A stretch of DNA of 64,000 bases from PKWO01 sp036384915. GTDB taxonomy: Bacteria; Pseudomonadota; Gammaproteobacteria; Burkholderiales; Burkholderiaceae_D. Both the position numbers and the translations under genes were made by a program. The notes beneath the pieces are model-generated. The model saw only the letters and a list, made by a program, of their open reading frames with translations, had not been told where the DNA came from and made no database searches. How positions within the stretch are numbered: the stretch's first letter is position 1; each line of letters begins with the position of its first letter. The stretch covers positions 1-64,000 of the forward strand of contig DASVLJ010000062.1 in assembly GCA_036384915.1 (NCBI GenBank), read 5' to 3'. Shown piece after piece: positions 51,268 to 59,965 of the stretch.

Positions 51268-52276
51268 TGGTCATGCTCCGCTTGAACGATTTCATCCAGA
51301 CGCCGACGAACGCCAGCATGATCACCATCATGATGAACGAGACTGCGGCCCCCTGGCCGAAGAACCAGTAGGAAAACGATTGGCGTGTCAACAACGGCAT
51401 CAAGAGGTCGGCCCATTCGCCCGGGTGGCCCGCGCCGTTGCCGAACATCATCGAGACGATGTTGTAGGAATAGACGTTGTCGATGATCTGGAACATGAAC
51501 TGGATCACGATGATGGGCTTCAGCGTCGGCAGCGTGATGTGCAGGAATTGCTTCCACTTCGGTACGCCGTCGAGCGTGGCCGCTTCATACTGGTCTTCGG
51601 GGATGGCCTGCAAGGCGGCGAGGAAGATCAGCATCATCACGGGCCAGGCGCGCCAGACCGTGGGAATGACGATGGCCCAGAAACTGTTGGAGCCGAGCAG
51701 CCAGAACGGCTTGTCGTCCATCAGGTGCAGCCCGTCGACCAGCATGGTGTTGATGATGCCCACGTCGCGCTGCCACATGAAGCCCCAGAGCGTGCCGACT
51801 ACGTAGGAGGGGACGATCCAGGGCAGCAGCAGCAGCGTGCGCGCGATGTTGCGGCCCGGGAAATCGCGGTTCAAGAGCATGGCCACGCCGAGCCCGATGA
51901 CGATGGCCAGCACCGAAACCGCCAGCGTATAGAGCGCCGTATTGCGCAAGGCCAGGCCGAGGCCGGCACGGATCGGGCTGTGGCTCTCGAACAGCACGCG
52001 GCGGTAGTTTTCCGCGCCGATGAAGGGCGCATCGAGATATTGCGTCAGCGTGTACTGGTTCAGCTTCAGCAAGGACATGTAGAAGCCCTCGATGATGGGA
52101 ACCAGGTTCACTACCAGCATCATGATGACGGCCGGGGCCAGCAGCATATAGGGGAAGGCGTCGAATTTCCTTTTCTTGCGCACGCGGTTTCCTGTCTGCG
52201 GCAGCGGGGCGGACGTAGCGGCGACACGCAAAGGCGCCGGCACGCCTTCGGCGGCGCTGATGCCGGGCACCCTCAT
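51257..52276 (-). CDS. ABC sugar permease, MalF-type
   Basis: The product has 339 residues: a cytosolic N-terminal extension of about 40 residues and six membrane helices, with the EAA loop EAATLDGVPKWKQFLHITLPTLKP. The start overlaps the binding-protein stop (ATGA). Confidence 0.9.
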   Translation of the reverse strand: MRVPGISAAEGVPAPLRVAATSAPLPQTGNRVRKKRKFDAFPYMLLAPAVIMMLVVNLVPIIEGFYMSLLKLNQYTLTQYLDAPFIGAENYRRVLFESHSPIRAGLGLALRNTALYTLAVSVLAIVIGLGVAMLLNRDFPGRNIARTLLLLPWIVPSYVVGTLWGFMWQRDVGIINTMLVDGLHLMDDKPFWLLGSNSFWAIVIPTVWRAWPVMMLIFLAALQAIPEDQYEAATLDGVPKWKQFLHITLPTLKPIIVIQFMFQIIDNVYSYNIVSMMFGNGAGHPGEWADLLMPLLTRQSFSYWFFGQGAAVSFIMMVIMLAFVGVWMKSFKRSMTSED

Positions 52277-53607
52277 CGCGATTCTTCCAGCACGTCGTTG
52301 GCTTCGTTGGCGGTGGCGTCGAGCGCCTGCTTGATCGCTTGCGGCGTGTATTTGCCGCGCACGCCGGCGACGATGTCGAAGGTATTGCCGATGTCTTTCA
52401 GGTAGACCGATTCGAGCGGGCCCCAGGCCGGGATCGATGGATAGTGCCGTCCATTCTTTACTTGCGCGACGAATTCGGCATAGTGCGGGTTGGCCATCAG
52501 TTGGGCGTCATTGGCCGCATCGAGCCGCGTCGGCAGCATGCCCGACATCTTGCTATAGGTGACTTGCGCCTCGCGCGAGACAAGGTAAGACAGCAGTTTC
52601 CAGGCCTCGTCCTTGTTCTTCGACGACTTCATGATCGCCAGATCCGAGCCGGAGAAAAAGGTCTGGTTGCCTTTCAAACCGGCCGGGTAAGGCGCCACAC
52701 CGAAGTTGTGCGCCGCCACCGATTCGGCCTGCCCGCCCTTGGCCTTAGGCGTGGCGGCAAGCTTGAGCGTCCACGGGCCGGAAAAGATCACGGTATACTG
52801 GCCGTTGAAAAAGCCGTTCTCGATCTGCACCGAATCCTTTTCCAGCGCCGACAGCGGCATCAAGCCTTCGGCGGCGAAGCTGGTGTAATAGGTGATCGCT
52901 TGCAGCGTCTCGGGCGAATTGATGGCCGACTTGCGCCGGTCCGGCGAGAGCAGGTCGCCGCCGGCATTCCAGATCCAGGGTGCGAGATTGTGCACCACGT
53001 TCCAGTCGTTCTTGCCGGGGTAGCCCAGCGCGGCGATCTTCTTGCCGTCGATCTCCATGCCGTTGATTTTCTGCATGGCCTGCTTGAAGCTGCCCCAGTT
53101 CAGGAAGGCATCGCGCGGGTTGATGCCGGCTTTCTTGAACACGTCGGCGCGGTAGAATGCAGCGCGCGCATCGGCATACCAGGGCAGGGCATAGATGGTG
53201 CTGTCGTCGTAACGGTGCGTGGTGCCCCAGACCGCCGGGAAAAACGCCTGCCCGCCGCCGACTTCCTGCTGCTGGTGCGCGTTCAAGGGCTCCAGCGCAC
53301 CCATCGACGAGATGGCAGCGACCCAGGTAGTGCCCAATTCGAGCACATCCGGCCCTTGGCCCGAAGCAGCCGCCGCAGTGATCTTGTTCCAGGCCGATTC
53401 CCAATTGAGCACGGTCACATTGACGCGCAGGTTGGGGTTCTTGGCCAGATAGGGCTTCAACAGGTCGCGCATGTCCTGCTGCTGTTGCGAGGTCGTGGTC
53501 ATGACCCAGATGTTCAATTCCGTCGCGTGCGCGCCGGTGGTGAAGCAAAGCGATACGGCCAGCGCCGCCGCCAATTTCCGTATTGTCTTGATGCCGAATG
53601 TTTTCAT
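52273..53607 (-). CDS. ABC importer sugar-binding protein (CUT1)
   Basis: The product has 444 residues with a signal peptide ending GAHATE. The mature protein has the extracellular solute-binding family 1 fold, with VLNWESAWNKITAAAASGQGPDVLELGTTW near the N-terminus. It delivers an oligosaccharide to the two permeases. It is first in a tight operon SBP-permease-permease-ATPase-GH9, with a 19-bp operator at 53748-53766 about 140 bases upstream. Confidence 0.92.
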   Translation of the reverse strand: MKTFGIKTIRKLAAALAVSLCFTTGAHATELNIWVMTTTSQQQQDMRDLLKPYLAKNPNLRVNVTVLNWESAWNKITAAAASGQGPDVLELGTTWVAAISSMGALEPLNAHQQQEVGGGQAFFPAVWGTTHRYDDSTIYALPWYADARAAFYRADVFKKAGINPRDAFLNWGSFKQAMQKINGMEIDGKKIAALGYPGKNDWNVVHNLAPWIWNAGGDLLSPDRRKSAINSPETLQAITYYTSFAAEGLMPLSALEKDSVQIENGFFNGQYTVIFSGPWTLKLAATPKAKGGQAESVAAHNFGVAPYPAGLKGNQTFFSGSDLAIMKSSKNKDEAWKLLSYLVSREAQVTYSKMSGMLPTRLDAANDAQLMANPHYAEFVAQVKNGRHYPSIPAWGPLESVYLKDIGNTFDIVAGVRGKYTPQAIKQALDATANEANDVLEESR

Positions 53608-53747
53608 GGTGATTCCGTTATTGCGTCCGGTAAGGCGCGGACCGGTTCGGGACGGGTATCAACAGGCACTATACCCGCAGCCACCGAAGCATGAGGCCGA
53701 TTCTAGGGGCGTGCCCATAGAGCAACAATCCTGAGAACTACCTGAGG

Positions 53748-53766
53748 ACATAGGTAGTTTTACCTA
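53748..53766. promoter_or_regulatory. Palindromic operator upstream of the ABC operon
   Basis: ACATAGGTAGTTTTACCTA differs by one base from the site before the TonB receptor and contains TAGGTA-N4-TACCTA (53751-53766). A further half-site CTACCT lies at 53738-53743. It is 141 bases before the binding-protein start and 78 bases before the divergent TlpA gene, so either could be the target. Confidence 0.7.
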
Positions 53767-53812
53767 CGGCAGGCGCTTGAAAGGCTTGCAACGAGGAATG
53801 GAGGCGTGTCGC

Positions 53813-53818
53813 TATAAT
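53813..53818 (+). promoter_or_regulatory. Candidate -10 box before the TlpA-like gene
   Basis: A perfect TATAAT lies 25 bases before ATG 53844. No clear -35 sequence is at the right distance. Confidence 0.35.
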
Positions 53819-53843
53819 GGCGGCTTCATAGCCTGCCCCGACC

Positions 53844-54350
53844 ATGCTGCGCAAAATCTACAGTCGCCGGCCCTTCGCCATCTTTGCCGTAATCGTCGTT
53901 ATTGCGATCGCAACGACCAGTCTTTTTCCGGCATCGGCACCGGCGGTGGTATTCACGACCATCAAGGGCGAGAAGCTGGCATTGCAAGCCTTGAAAGGCC
54001 GGGTAGTGCTGGTCAATTTTTGGGCGCCGAGCTGCGCACCCTGTGTGCGCGAGATGCCCATGCTGGCCGATATCTATACCCGCCTGCATGCGCGCGGGCT
54101 GGACGTGGTGGCGGTGGCGGCCAGTTACGACCCGCCGAATATCGTGCTCGATTATGCCCAGACGCGCCATCTGCCGTTTGCCGTCGCGCTCGATATCGAC
54201 GACGCCGCGGCCCATGCCTTCGGCGGCTTGCACGCCGTGCCTTCGACCTTCATTATCGGCCGCGATGGGCGCATTGTGCAGCGCGTTGACGGCGCACTCG
54301 ACCCGGCCAGGCTGCAGCAGTTGCTCGATCGCGAGCTTAGCGCCGACTGA
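53844..54350 (+). CDS. TlpA/ResA-like periplasmic thioredoxin
   Basis: The product has 168 residues: an N-terminal membrane anchor or signal (FAIFAVIVVIAIATTSLF) and a thioredoxin fold with the redox motif Cys64-x-x-Cys67 in NFWAPSCAPCVREMPML and the cis-Pro loop HAVPSTFIIGRDG. It probably reduces periplasmic disulfides, as in cytochrome c maturation. It is divergent from the sugar-importer operon. Confidence 0.9.
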   Translation: MLRKIYSRRPFAIFAVIVVIAIATTSLFPASAPAVVFTTIKGEKLALQALKGRVVLVNFWAPSCAPCVREMPMLADIYTRLHARGLDVVAVAASYDPPNIVLDYAQTRHLPFAVALDIDDAAAHAFGGLHAVPSTFIIGRDGRIVQRVDGALDPARLQQLLDRELSAD

Positions 54351-54651
54351 GTGCCGGTGTTGCGCGCTGTGGATGGCGGATCGATATTGAAATGGCAAGC
54401 ATTGCGCCCCGCTTCGTGCCCGGCTGACTGCTCGCAACTGCCAGGAGTGAAGGCAGGGAAGAGCTTGTCCCTGCTATTGCTGCCTGCCGCCCCACCGTCA
54501 CCGTGCCCGTCCTGTCCGATCCGCCGGATATTTCTGCCACAGAACACCTTGGTGCCTTGCGCCTCAACTTGTCCGAAGCCGAGGCGAAGCAAGCCGTCGC
54601 CTGCCCGGAAGTCCGGAAAAATGCACACTCGCGCCTGTCCAACCGCCGTTT
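54351..54651. other. Stretch of 301 bases without a convincing gene
   Basis: Between the TlpA stop and the nuclease stop no gene is convincing. On the plus strand a frame without a good start (about 54423-54655) encodes a plausible C-terminal piece with DISATEHLGALRLNLSEAEA, which may be the relic of a gene. No promoter or hairpin with a T-tract was seen. Confidence 0.4.
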
Positions 54652-55725
54652 CTAGGGCCACTTGGCCGTATCGGGTGCCGGCGCATTTTGCGGCCAGATT
54701 GCTTCAAGCAATTGCGCCAGCCGTGCGCCGGCCCTGGCGATCTGTTCCAGCTTGATCTCGTCGGCCTTGGCCTGGTAGCCGGCATCGATGCCGGCCACGT
54801 CCCATTTTTCCGGGCTGTTTTCCACGTCCCCGCCCAATGGTGCGCGCATCATAAAACGCAAGCCGCCGAACACCTGCGGCGCGAGCTTGACCGAATCGCT
54901 GGCCCACCTGGCCGACCAGGTATCGAGCTTGCCCTTGGTCGGCGGCACGGCCCGCGCCAGTTTCATCAGCCTTTCGACCGGCGCACCGTTGGCCATCAGA
55001 TCGGCCGGCGGCGTATCCCATTCGCCATGAAACAGCTTTTTGTCGTCGACGATGTTGTTGCCGCCGGCAGTATCCTGCCCCAGCTTGTAGCCCGTGCGGT
55101 CGGGGTCAACCGTTTCGCCCTTGTCGTTGAGGTAAAGCGCCGCCACGTGAAGCGGCTGGTGGACGTCGCCCACATAGTGCGCCAGGAGCATCAAGGCTTC
55201 GCGCTTATCGGCGATCGAGAACGGCGCATCGGGCGCCTGCCCGCGCAAGACGGCGACGGCGGCGTTGATTGAATGCACCACGTCGTGGTTGTTGGTGCCG
55301 GCATAGCTCGGGTCGTAATGGTCGCGCAGGCTGGAGACGTCGGCATAGTGGTATTGGCTGTGGCAATACTCGGTGCCGTGCACGTTGCCGCATTGCTTCC
55401 AGTTGCGCGAGACGTAGCTTTCGAAACGCGCCTTGTCCTGGGGCGTATTGAACACCGCGCATTCCGCGTACTTGGGGTTATCCTGGTAGACGAAATCGAC
55501 GTCGTCCACAGACTTGGTGGCCTTGGCGCAATCGGCCCAGACCGAGACCGTTTCCAGGTTGCGCTCACCCAACAGCGCATGCACCCATTGTTCGGCGCGC
55601 GTGCCGGCGATCATGCGGTCGGCCACGGCGCCGACCTCCTGATGTCCCTGCGCATTCCAGGCCAGCGCCAAGCCGGGCAGGGCTGACAGGACGAGAGCGA
55701 AGACAATGCGGCGGGCTTGAGCCAT
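54652..55725 (-). CDS. S1/P1 family secreted nuclease
   Basis: The product has 357 residues. The signal peptide ends ALPGLALA and the mature protein starts with Trp (WNAQGHQEVGAVADRM), whose amino group and Trp ligate zinc in this family. HYADVSS, DHYDPSYAGTNNHDVVHS and HYVGDVHQPLHVAALY provide the other zinc ligands. It degrades single-stranded DNA or RNA or removes 3' phosphates outside the cytosol. ATG 55725 gives a good signal peptide. Confidence 0.88.
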   Translation of the reverse strand: MAQARRIVFALVLSALPGLALAWNAQGHQEVGAVADRMIAGTRAEQWVHALLGERNLETVSVWADCAKATKSVDDVDFVYQDNPKYAECAVFNTPQDKARFESYVSRNWKQCGNVHGTEYCHSQYHYADVSSLRDHYDPSYAGTNNHDVVHSINAAVAVLRGQAPDAPFSIADKREALMLLAHYVGDVHQPLHVAALYLNDKGETVDPDRTGYKLGQDTAGGNNIVDDKKLFHGEWDTPPADLMANGAPVERLMKLARAVPPTKGKLDTWSARWASDSVKLAPQVFGGLRFMMRAPLGGDVENSPEKWDVAGIDAGYQAKADEIKLEQIARAGARLAQLLEAIWPQNAPAPDTAKWP

Positions 55726-55779
55726 GGCGAGATCCGTAAGCGTGAAAAACAACTACTCTAGCCGAGTTTTTTGACAGGA

Positions 55780-58011
55780 CTATGGCTTTCCGGCATCGGT
55801 GCCGAAATGGCTGTCGAAGAAACTGGCGATCGTGCGGAACACGTGGTTCTGGTTGGCCGGCCCCGTGATGCCATGCTTGGCACCGGGATAGGTCATCAAG
55901 TCGAACAAGATGCCGCGCTTTTGCAGGTCGGCGATCAATTGCGTCGAATTGACGAATAGCACGTTATCGTCGGCCATGCCGTGCACCAGCAGCAAAGGCG
56001 AGTGCAGGCCATCCAGATGGGCCGGCACACCGCTTTGCAGGTAACCGTCCGCATTGTCTTGCGGGCGGTCCAGGAATTGCTCGGTGTAGTGTGTGTCGTA
56101 CAGGCGCCAATCGGTCACCGGGGCCACGGCCGCACCCAAGGCGATGCGGTCCGAGCCGGCCTCGAGCAGGCGCAGCGTCATGAAGCCCCCATAGCTCCAG
56201 CCGAACACGCCGATGCGCTTGGCATCGACATAGGGCTGCTGTGCCAGCCAATCGATGCCGCGCAACTGGTCTTCCACTTCATGCTGGCCCAGATTGCGGT
56301 AGATCACATCGGTGAACTTGCGCTCGCGCCGGTACGAGCCGCGGTTGTCGAGCCGGAACACCACGTAGCCGTGCTGGGCCATGTATTGCTCGAACAAGCT
56401 GCCCCAGCGCCGATCCACGATTTGTGCATGCGGCCCGCCATAGACCTCGACGAACACCGGGTAGCGCTTGGATGTATCGAAATCCCTGGGCTTGATCAGC
56501 GAATAATGCATGGTCTGGCCGTCGCTCGCCTGCAGTGTGCCAAATTCGGTTTTCAGATGGTTTGCACGATAGGGGCCGTAGGGATGGCTGTCGTTCAATT
56601 CATTGTGTTCGAGCCAGGTGACGAAGCTTCCATCCGGATTGCGTACCGAGACTTGCGGCGGCGTATTCGGGTCGGACCAGGTATCGACGAAGGTCTCGCC
56701 ATGACGCGCGAACCTGGCTTCATGCCAGCCGTCGGCCTGCGTGATGCGCTTGGGCTTGTCGGCCGTGCTGCCGTCGAGCGCCAGCGCATAGACCTGCTTG
56801 TCGATCACGGCATCGCGGTTCGACGTGACGTAGATGCGGCCGGCTTTTTCATCGACGGCGAGCAGGTCGTCGATGCCCCATTCGCCTTGCGTTACCGCAT
56901 GCAGCAGCTTGCCGTCGAGCGAATACAGGTAAAGGTGCTTGCGCCCGCTGCGTTCGGACGGCCAGAGGAAAGCCTTGGTATGCTCCAGGAAGACCGGCTT
57001 GTTGTCGCCGATCTGGATCCAGGTCTTGGAGGTTTCGGAAAACAGCAGGCGTTGCGCCAGGCTCTTCGCATCGACGGCAACCAGGTCGAGCTGCTTCTGG
57101 TTGCGCGCCTCGCGCTGGAACACCAGTTCATGCGCGTCGCTGCTCCAGTCGGCGCGCACGAGATAAATATCCTTGTCGGCGCCGAGATCGATGTTACGGC
57201 TTTCAGCGGTGACGGGGGAGACCACGGCCAGACCGACCACGACATTGGGGGCGCCGGCGCCGGGGTAGCGCTGTTCGACCACCTCGGTGCGCGCAGGATA
57301 AATCTCGAAGCGGCGCGCCACGGGCACCTGGGTTTCGTCGAAACGCTTATAGGCGATGGCGCTGTCGTCCGGCGCCCACCAATAGCCGCTGGTCTGGTCC
57401 ATTTCCTCCTGCGCCACGAACTCGGCTTCGGCATTGTGCACCGTGCCGCCGCCGTCCTTGGTCAACTGCTTCTCGGCGCCGCTGGCCAAGTCGAGCACGA
57501 ACAGGTTCTGGTCGCGCACATAAGAGACGTAGTGGCCCTTGGGCGAAATCTGCGGATCGATCACGTCGCCGCTGGCGATCAGGCGTGCGGCGTCGGGATG
57601 GTTCACGTCGACGAGGTAGAGCTTGCCGGCCAGGGTCGCCAGCATCTGCTTGCCGTCGGGCGACCAGTCGTAATGCGCGATGCCGTGATAGGCCGCCGTG
57701 CGCTCGCGCTCGCGGCGCGCCTTTTCCGCATCGGACAGTTTTTCTTCCGGGACCAGCGCCTTGGAATCGACCAGGCGGCGCAGCGACTTGTCGTGCAGGT
57801 TGAATTCCCACAGGTCGAGCTGGAATTGGTCATCGGGCCGGCCGCGCAGGAAAGTCACGCGAGAACCGTCAGGCGCCACCTGCAACTGGCGCACGCCGGG
57901 GCCGGACAGCGCCGGGTCGGCATGGAGGCGTTCTATGGTCAGCTGGTCGGCGTAGGCCGGCAAAACAGACTGGGTGAAGGCAAGCAGCAGGGCGGCGAAC
58001 GATAGGCGCAT
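55780..58011 (-). CDS. Dipeptidyl peptidase IV-like serine peptidase (S9B)
   Basis: The product has 743 residues with a signal peptide (RLSFAALLLAFTQSVLPAYA), an N-terminal beta-propeller and a C-terminal alpha/beta hydrolase domain. The nucleophile lies in GVFGWSYGGFMTL (Ser about 605), the Asp follows in LLLVHGMADDNV and the His is in YPGAKHGITG. The family removes X-Pro or similar dipeptides from peptide N-termini in the periplasm. A single-gene unit, 55 bases upstream of the S1/P1 nuclease in the same direction. Confidence 0.9.
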   Translation of the reverse strand: MRLSFAALLLAFTQSVLPAYADQLTIERLHADPALSGPGVRQLQVAPDGSRVTFLRGRPDDQFQLDLWEFNLHDKSLRRLVDSKALVPEEKLSDAEKARRERERTAAYHGIAHYDWSPDGKQMLATLAGKLYLVDVNHPDAARLIASGDVIDPQISPKGHYVSYVRDQNLFVLDLASGAEKQLTKDGGGTVHNAEAEFVAQEEMDQTSGYWWAPDDSAIAYKRFDETQVPVARRFEIYPARTEVVEQRYPGAGAPNVVVGLAVVSPVTAESRNIDLGADKDIYLVRADWSSDAHELVFQREARNQKQLDLVAVDAKSLAQRLLFSETSKTWIQIGDNKPVFLEHTKAFLWPSERSGRKHLYLYSLDGKLLHAVTQGEWGIDDLLAVDEKAGRIYVTSNRDAVIDKQVYALALDGSTADKPKRITQADGWHEARFARHGETFVDTWSDPNTPPQVSVRNPDGSFVTWLEHNELNDSHPYGPYRANHLKTEFGTLQASDGQTMHYSLIKPRDFDTSKRYPVFVEVYGGPHAQIVDRRWGSLFEQYMAQHGYVVFRLDNRGSYRRERKFTDVIYRNLGQHEVEDQLRGIDWLAQQPYVDAKRIGVFGWSYGGFMTLRLLEAGSDRIALGAAVAPVTDWRLYDTHYTEQFLDRPQDNADGYLQSGVPAHLDGLHSPLLLVHGMADDNVLFVNSTQLIADLQKRGILFDLMTYPGAKHGITGPANQNHVFRTIASFFDSHFGTDAGKP

Positions 58012-58139
58012 GACGGTAGTCTCGTTTCTGGGTATGGTCCGCTTCTTGTGGAGGCACTGACCGGATTTGTCGAGCCGACTATTGTAGCGGCCCCCTGATC
58101 GCCATGCGATTGCTGCGCTACAGCATTCGGCGGCCGGGA

Positions 58140-58574
58140 TCAGGCCGGCTGGCTGCCTGCGCGCCGGCCTTCCGCATCGATCACCAATTCACCATCTTCC
58201 TTGGCGAACGGCCCCTTTTGCGGCAGCGGCAGAATGTCCAACACAAGCTCCGAAGGGCGGCACAGGCGCACACCCCAAGGCGTCACGACGAAGGGCCGGT
58301 TGATCAGCAGCGGCGTGGCCAGCATGGCATCGAGCAGTTGCTCGTCGCTCAAGGCGGGGTCATGCAAGCCTTGTTCGGCGCAAGCCTTTTCCTTGGTACG
58401 TATCGCATCGCGCACGGTCAAGCCGGCTTTGACAATCATGTCGCGCAATTCTTCGCGCGCCGGCGGATGGGCCAGGTACTCGATCACGACGGGTTCGACA
58501 CCGGCATTCCTGATCAAGGCCAGGGTATTGCGTGAGGTGCCGCAGGCGGGGTTGTGGTAAATCGTGACGTCCAA
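58140..58574 (-). CDS. arsC: Arsenate reductase (ArsC, glutaredoxin-dependent type)
   Basis: The product has 144 residues, the family size. The start is probably TTG 58574 with GGGAG seven bases upstream, giving DVTIYHNPACGTSRNTLAL. Cys11 in NPACGTSRN is the catalytic Cys. INRPFVVTPWGVRLCRPSE supplies the downstream active-site Arg residues of ArsC. It reduces arsenate with glutathione/glutaredoxin. No arsR, arsB or acr3 gene is near, so a general role or remote partners are likely. Confidence 0.85.
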   Translation of the reverse strand: MDVTIYHNPACGTSRNTLALIRNAGVEPVVIEYLAHPPAREELRDMIVKAGLTVRDAIRTKEKACAEQGLHDPALSDEQLLDAMLATPLLINRPFVVTPWGVRLCRPSELVLDILPLPQKGPFAKEDGELVIDAEGRRAGSQPA

Positions 58575-58682
58575 TGATGCTCCCGGGCAGAAAATATCGA
58601 TGGTCGCGATGATACCGTTTCCCGCCGGTCTTCGATACTCTCTGGCAAATCGCAATGGAGCGCGGTACGCCAACCACAGGCC

Positions 58683-58688
58683 TATACT
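58683..58688 (+). promoter_or_regulatory. Candidate -10 box before the DUF190 gene
   Basis: TATACT lies 33 bases before ATG 58721, which has a perfect AGGAGG ribosome site. No clear -35 box is seen. Confidence 0.4.
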
Positions 58689-58720
58689 GCAAGAACCAGG
58701 GGCGAACCTCAGGAGGCATC

Positions 58721-59044
58721 ATGAAAGGCTATCAACTGGAATTTTTCACGGAGCAGAACAAGCGGCACCGCCATGCCGCCCTGCACGACTGGCTGGTCGA
58801 CGCCGCCCGCGAGCACGGCATACGTGGCGCGACGGTGTTCATGGGCGCGCTGGGCTTCGGCCATCACAAGCGCCTACACTCGGCCCGTTTCTTCGAACTG
58901 GCCGACCAGCCGGTCGAAATCACCATGGTTGCGACGGAGGAGGAATGCGAGCGCTTTTTCGCCTTCCTGGAAAGCGAAAACGTTCACCTTGTTTATGCCA
59001 GGTGGCCGGTCGAATTCGGCGAGATCGGGGTCCCGGCAAATTGA
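58721..59044 (+). CDS. DUF190 family P-II-like protein
   Basis: The product has 107 residues, the size of DUF190 proteins, which have a ferredoxin-like fold like P-II signal proteins. Motifs: QLEFFTEQNKRHRHAALHDWLVDAAREHGIRGATVFMGALGFGHH and LADQPVEITMVATEEECERFFAFL. Relatives are often fused or next to CrcB fluoride exporters, but none is here. Role unknown. Confidence 0.85.
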   Translation: MKGYQLEFFTEQNKRHRHAALHDWLVDAAREHGIRGATVFMGALGFGHHKRLHSARFFELADQPVEITMVATEEECERFFAFLESENVHLVYARWPVEFGEIGVPAN

Positions 59045-59111
59045 TAAAACAGGTGCCGCGCCACGCCAGAAGCCGACGGCATTGCCGCGCCAAGCCCGCC
59101 CGGTTGTCAGG

Positions 59112-59318
59112 TCAGGTGTCTGCGCAATGGGGTGTGTCGGTTTCTTGCGATGCCGCTGCCGGCCGCCAATCCTGCCAATCGTCGCCGAACAACTCCGATG
59201 GATGAGGCGTGCGTACCGATCCGTTGCCGCAGGCCATGCGGTCTGTCGGGCAGTATTTGTCACAACCCCAGCAGATGCGTTCAGGGTGGTTGGGGTGGAT
59301 CGGGAATATCTTGGCCAT
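59112..59318 (-). CDS. DUF3079 family Cys-rich small protein
   Basis: The product has 68 residues. MAKIFPIHPNHPERICWGCDKYCPTDRMACGNGSVRTPHPSELFGDDW has four Cys in CWGC-x3-C-x6-C, a pattern for metal or Fe-S binding. ATG 59318 was chosen because the family starts with MAKxFP; an ATG at 59339 adds seven residues. Function unknown. Confidence 0.82.
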   Translation of the reverse strand: MAKIFPIHPNHPERICWGCDKYCPTDRMACGNGSVRTPHPSELFGDDWQDWRPAAASQETDTPHCADT

Positions 59319-59483
59319 GGTTTTGTCGGAGCGAAACATAAGCGCGGGACCTAGTATTCATCATAAGGCTCGAACGAAGCGAATGAGCCGGCATGCCGGA
59401 AAAACCTTGCCGGTTTCTTGATGCCGATCAAGCTTTGGCAGCGGCGTCCAAAAGCCGCCGCGGACCGACCTCCACATAAATTT

Positions 59484-59522
59484 TATAATACACTTGTTTA
59501 ATACACTTGTTATGTATATTAT
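59484..59522 (+). promoter_or_regulatory. AT-rich promoter with a tandem 13-bp repeat before merR
   Basis: TAATACACTTGTT occurs twice head to tail (59486-59498, 59499-59511). TATAAT overlaps the first copy (59484-59489) and TTGTTT-N17-TATTAT (59494-59499, 59517-59522) gives a possible promoter whose start would be at or next to ATG 59529, that is, a leaderless mRNA. The repeat is the likely regulator site. Confidence 0.65.
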
Positions 59523-59528
59523 GTGGCC

Positions 59529-59963
59529 ATGGATGACGACGACAACAACCCGCGCTACGGCGTGGACGAACTGGCAAGCCTGGCCGGTCTGAATACCCGG
59601 ACGGTGCGCTACTACATTCAGCAGGGCTTGATTGACCGGCCATTTGGCGAAAAGCGCGGTGCGTATTATGTGCAGCGCCATCTGGAGCAATTGATCGAGC
59701 TGCGCAAATGGCAGGAAGCCGGCTTGTCGCTCGACCGGATCAGGGAAATCCTGCATGCGCCCGGCTCCGGTACCTTGCCGCCGGCGCGCAGGCGCGAACC
59801 GGGCAGTGTGGAAGTCTGGAGTCATCTCTACGTGGCCGACGGAGTGGAACTCATGCTGGAGCCCGGGCGCTCCGGCCTCAGCCCGGAGGCGGTGCGCGAA
59901 TTCACGCGCGGTGTGATGGCACTGTATGAGCATGTGCTGCAAAAAGAGCAAAAAGGGAAATGA
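59529..59963 (+). CDS. MerR family transcriptional regulator
   Basis: The product has 144 residues. YGVDELASLAGLNTRTVRYYIQQGLIDRPFGEKRGAYYVQRHLEQLIELRKWQEAGLSLDRIREIL is a MerR winged helix. The C-terminal half is short and lacks the Cys pattern of metal sensors. ATG 59529 was chosen over GTG 59523. The stop overlaps the ATG at 59960 and lies just before the preferred VIT-VWA start, so the two genes are coupled; the VIT-VWA protein is its probable target or partner. Confidence 0.85.
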   Translation: MDDDDNNPRYGVDELASLAGLNTRTVRYYIQQGLIDRPFGEKRGAYYVQRHLEQLIELRKWQEAGLSLDRIREILHAPGSGTLPPARRREPGSVEVWSHLYVADGVELMLEPGRSGLSPEAVREFTRGVMALYEHVLQKEQKGK

Positions 59964-59965
59964 CC

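Noticed and set aside
55981..58005. Very long plus-strand open frame opposite the DPP IV-like gene
   Set aside because: It spans the peptidase gene almost exactly, lacks a ribosome site and has shadow-type composition.
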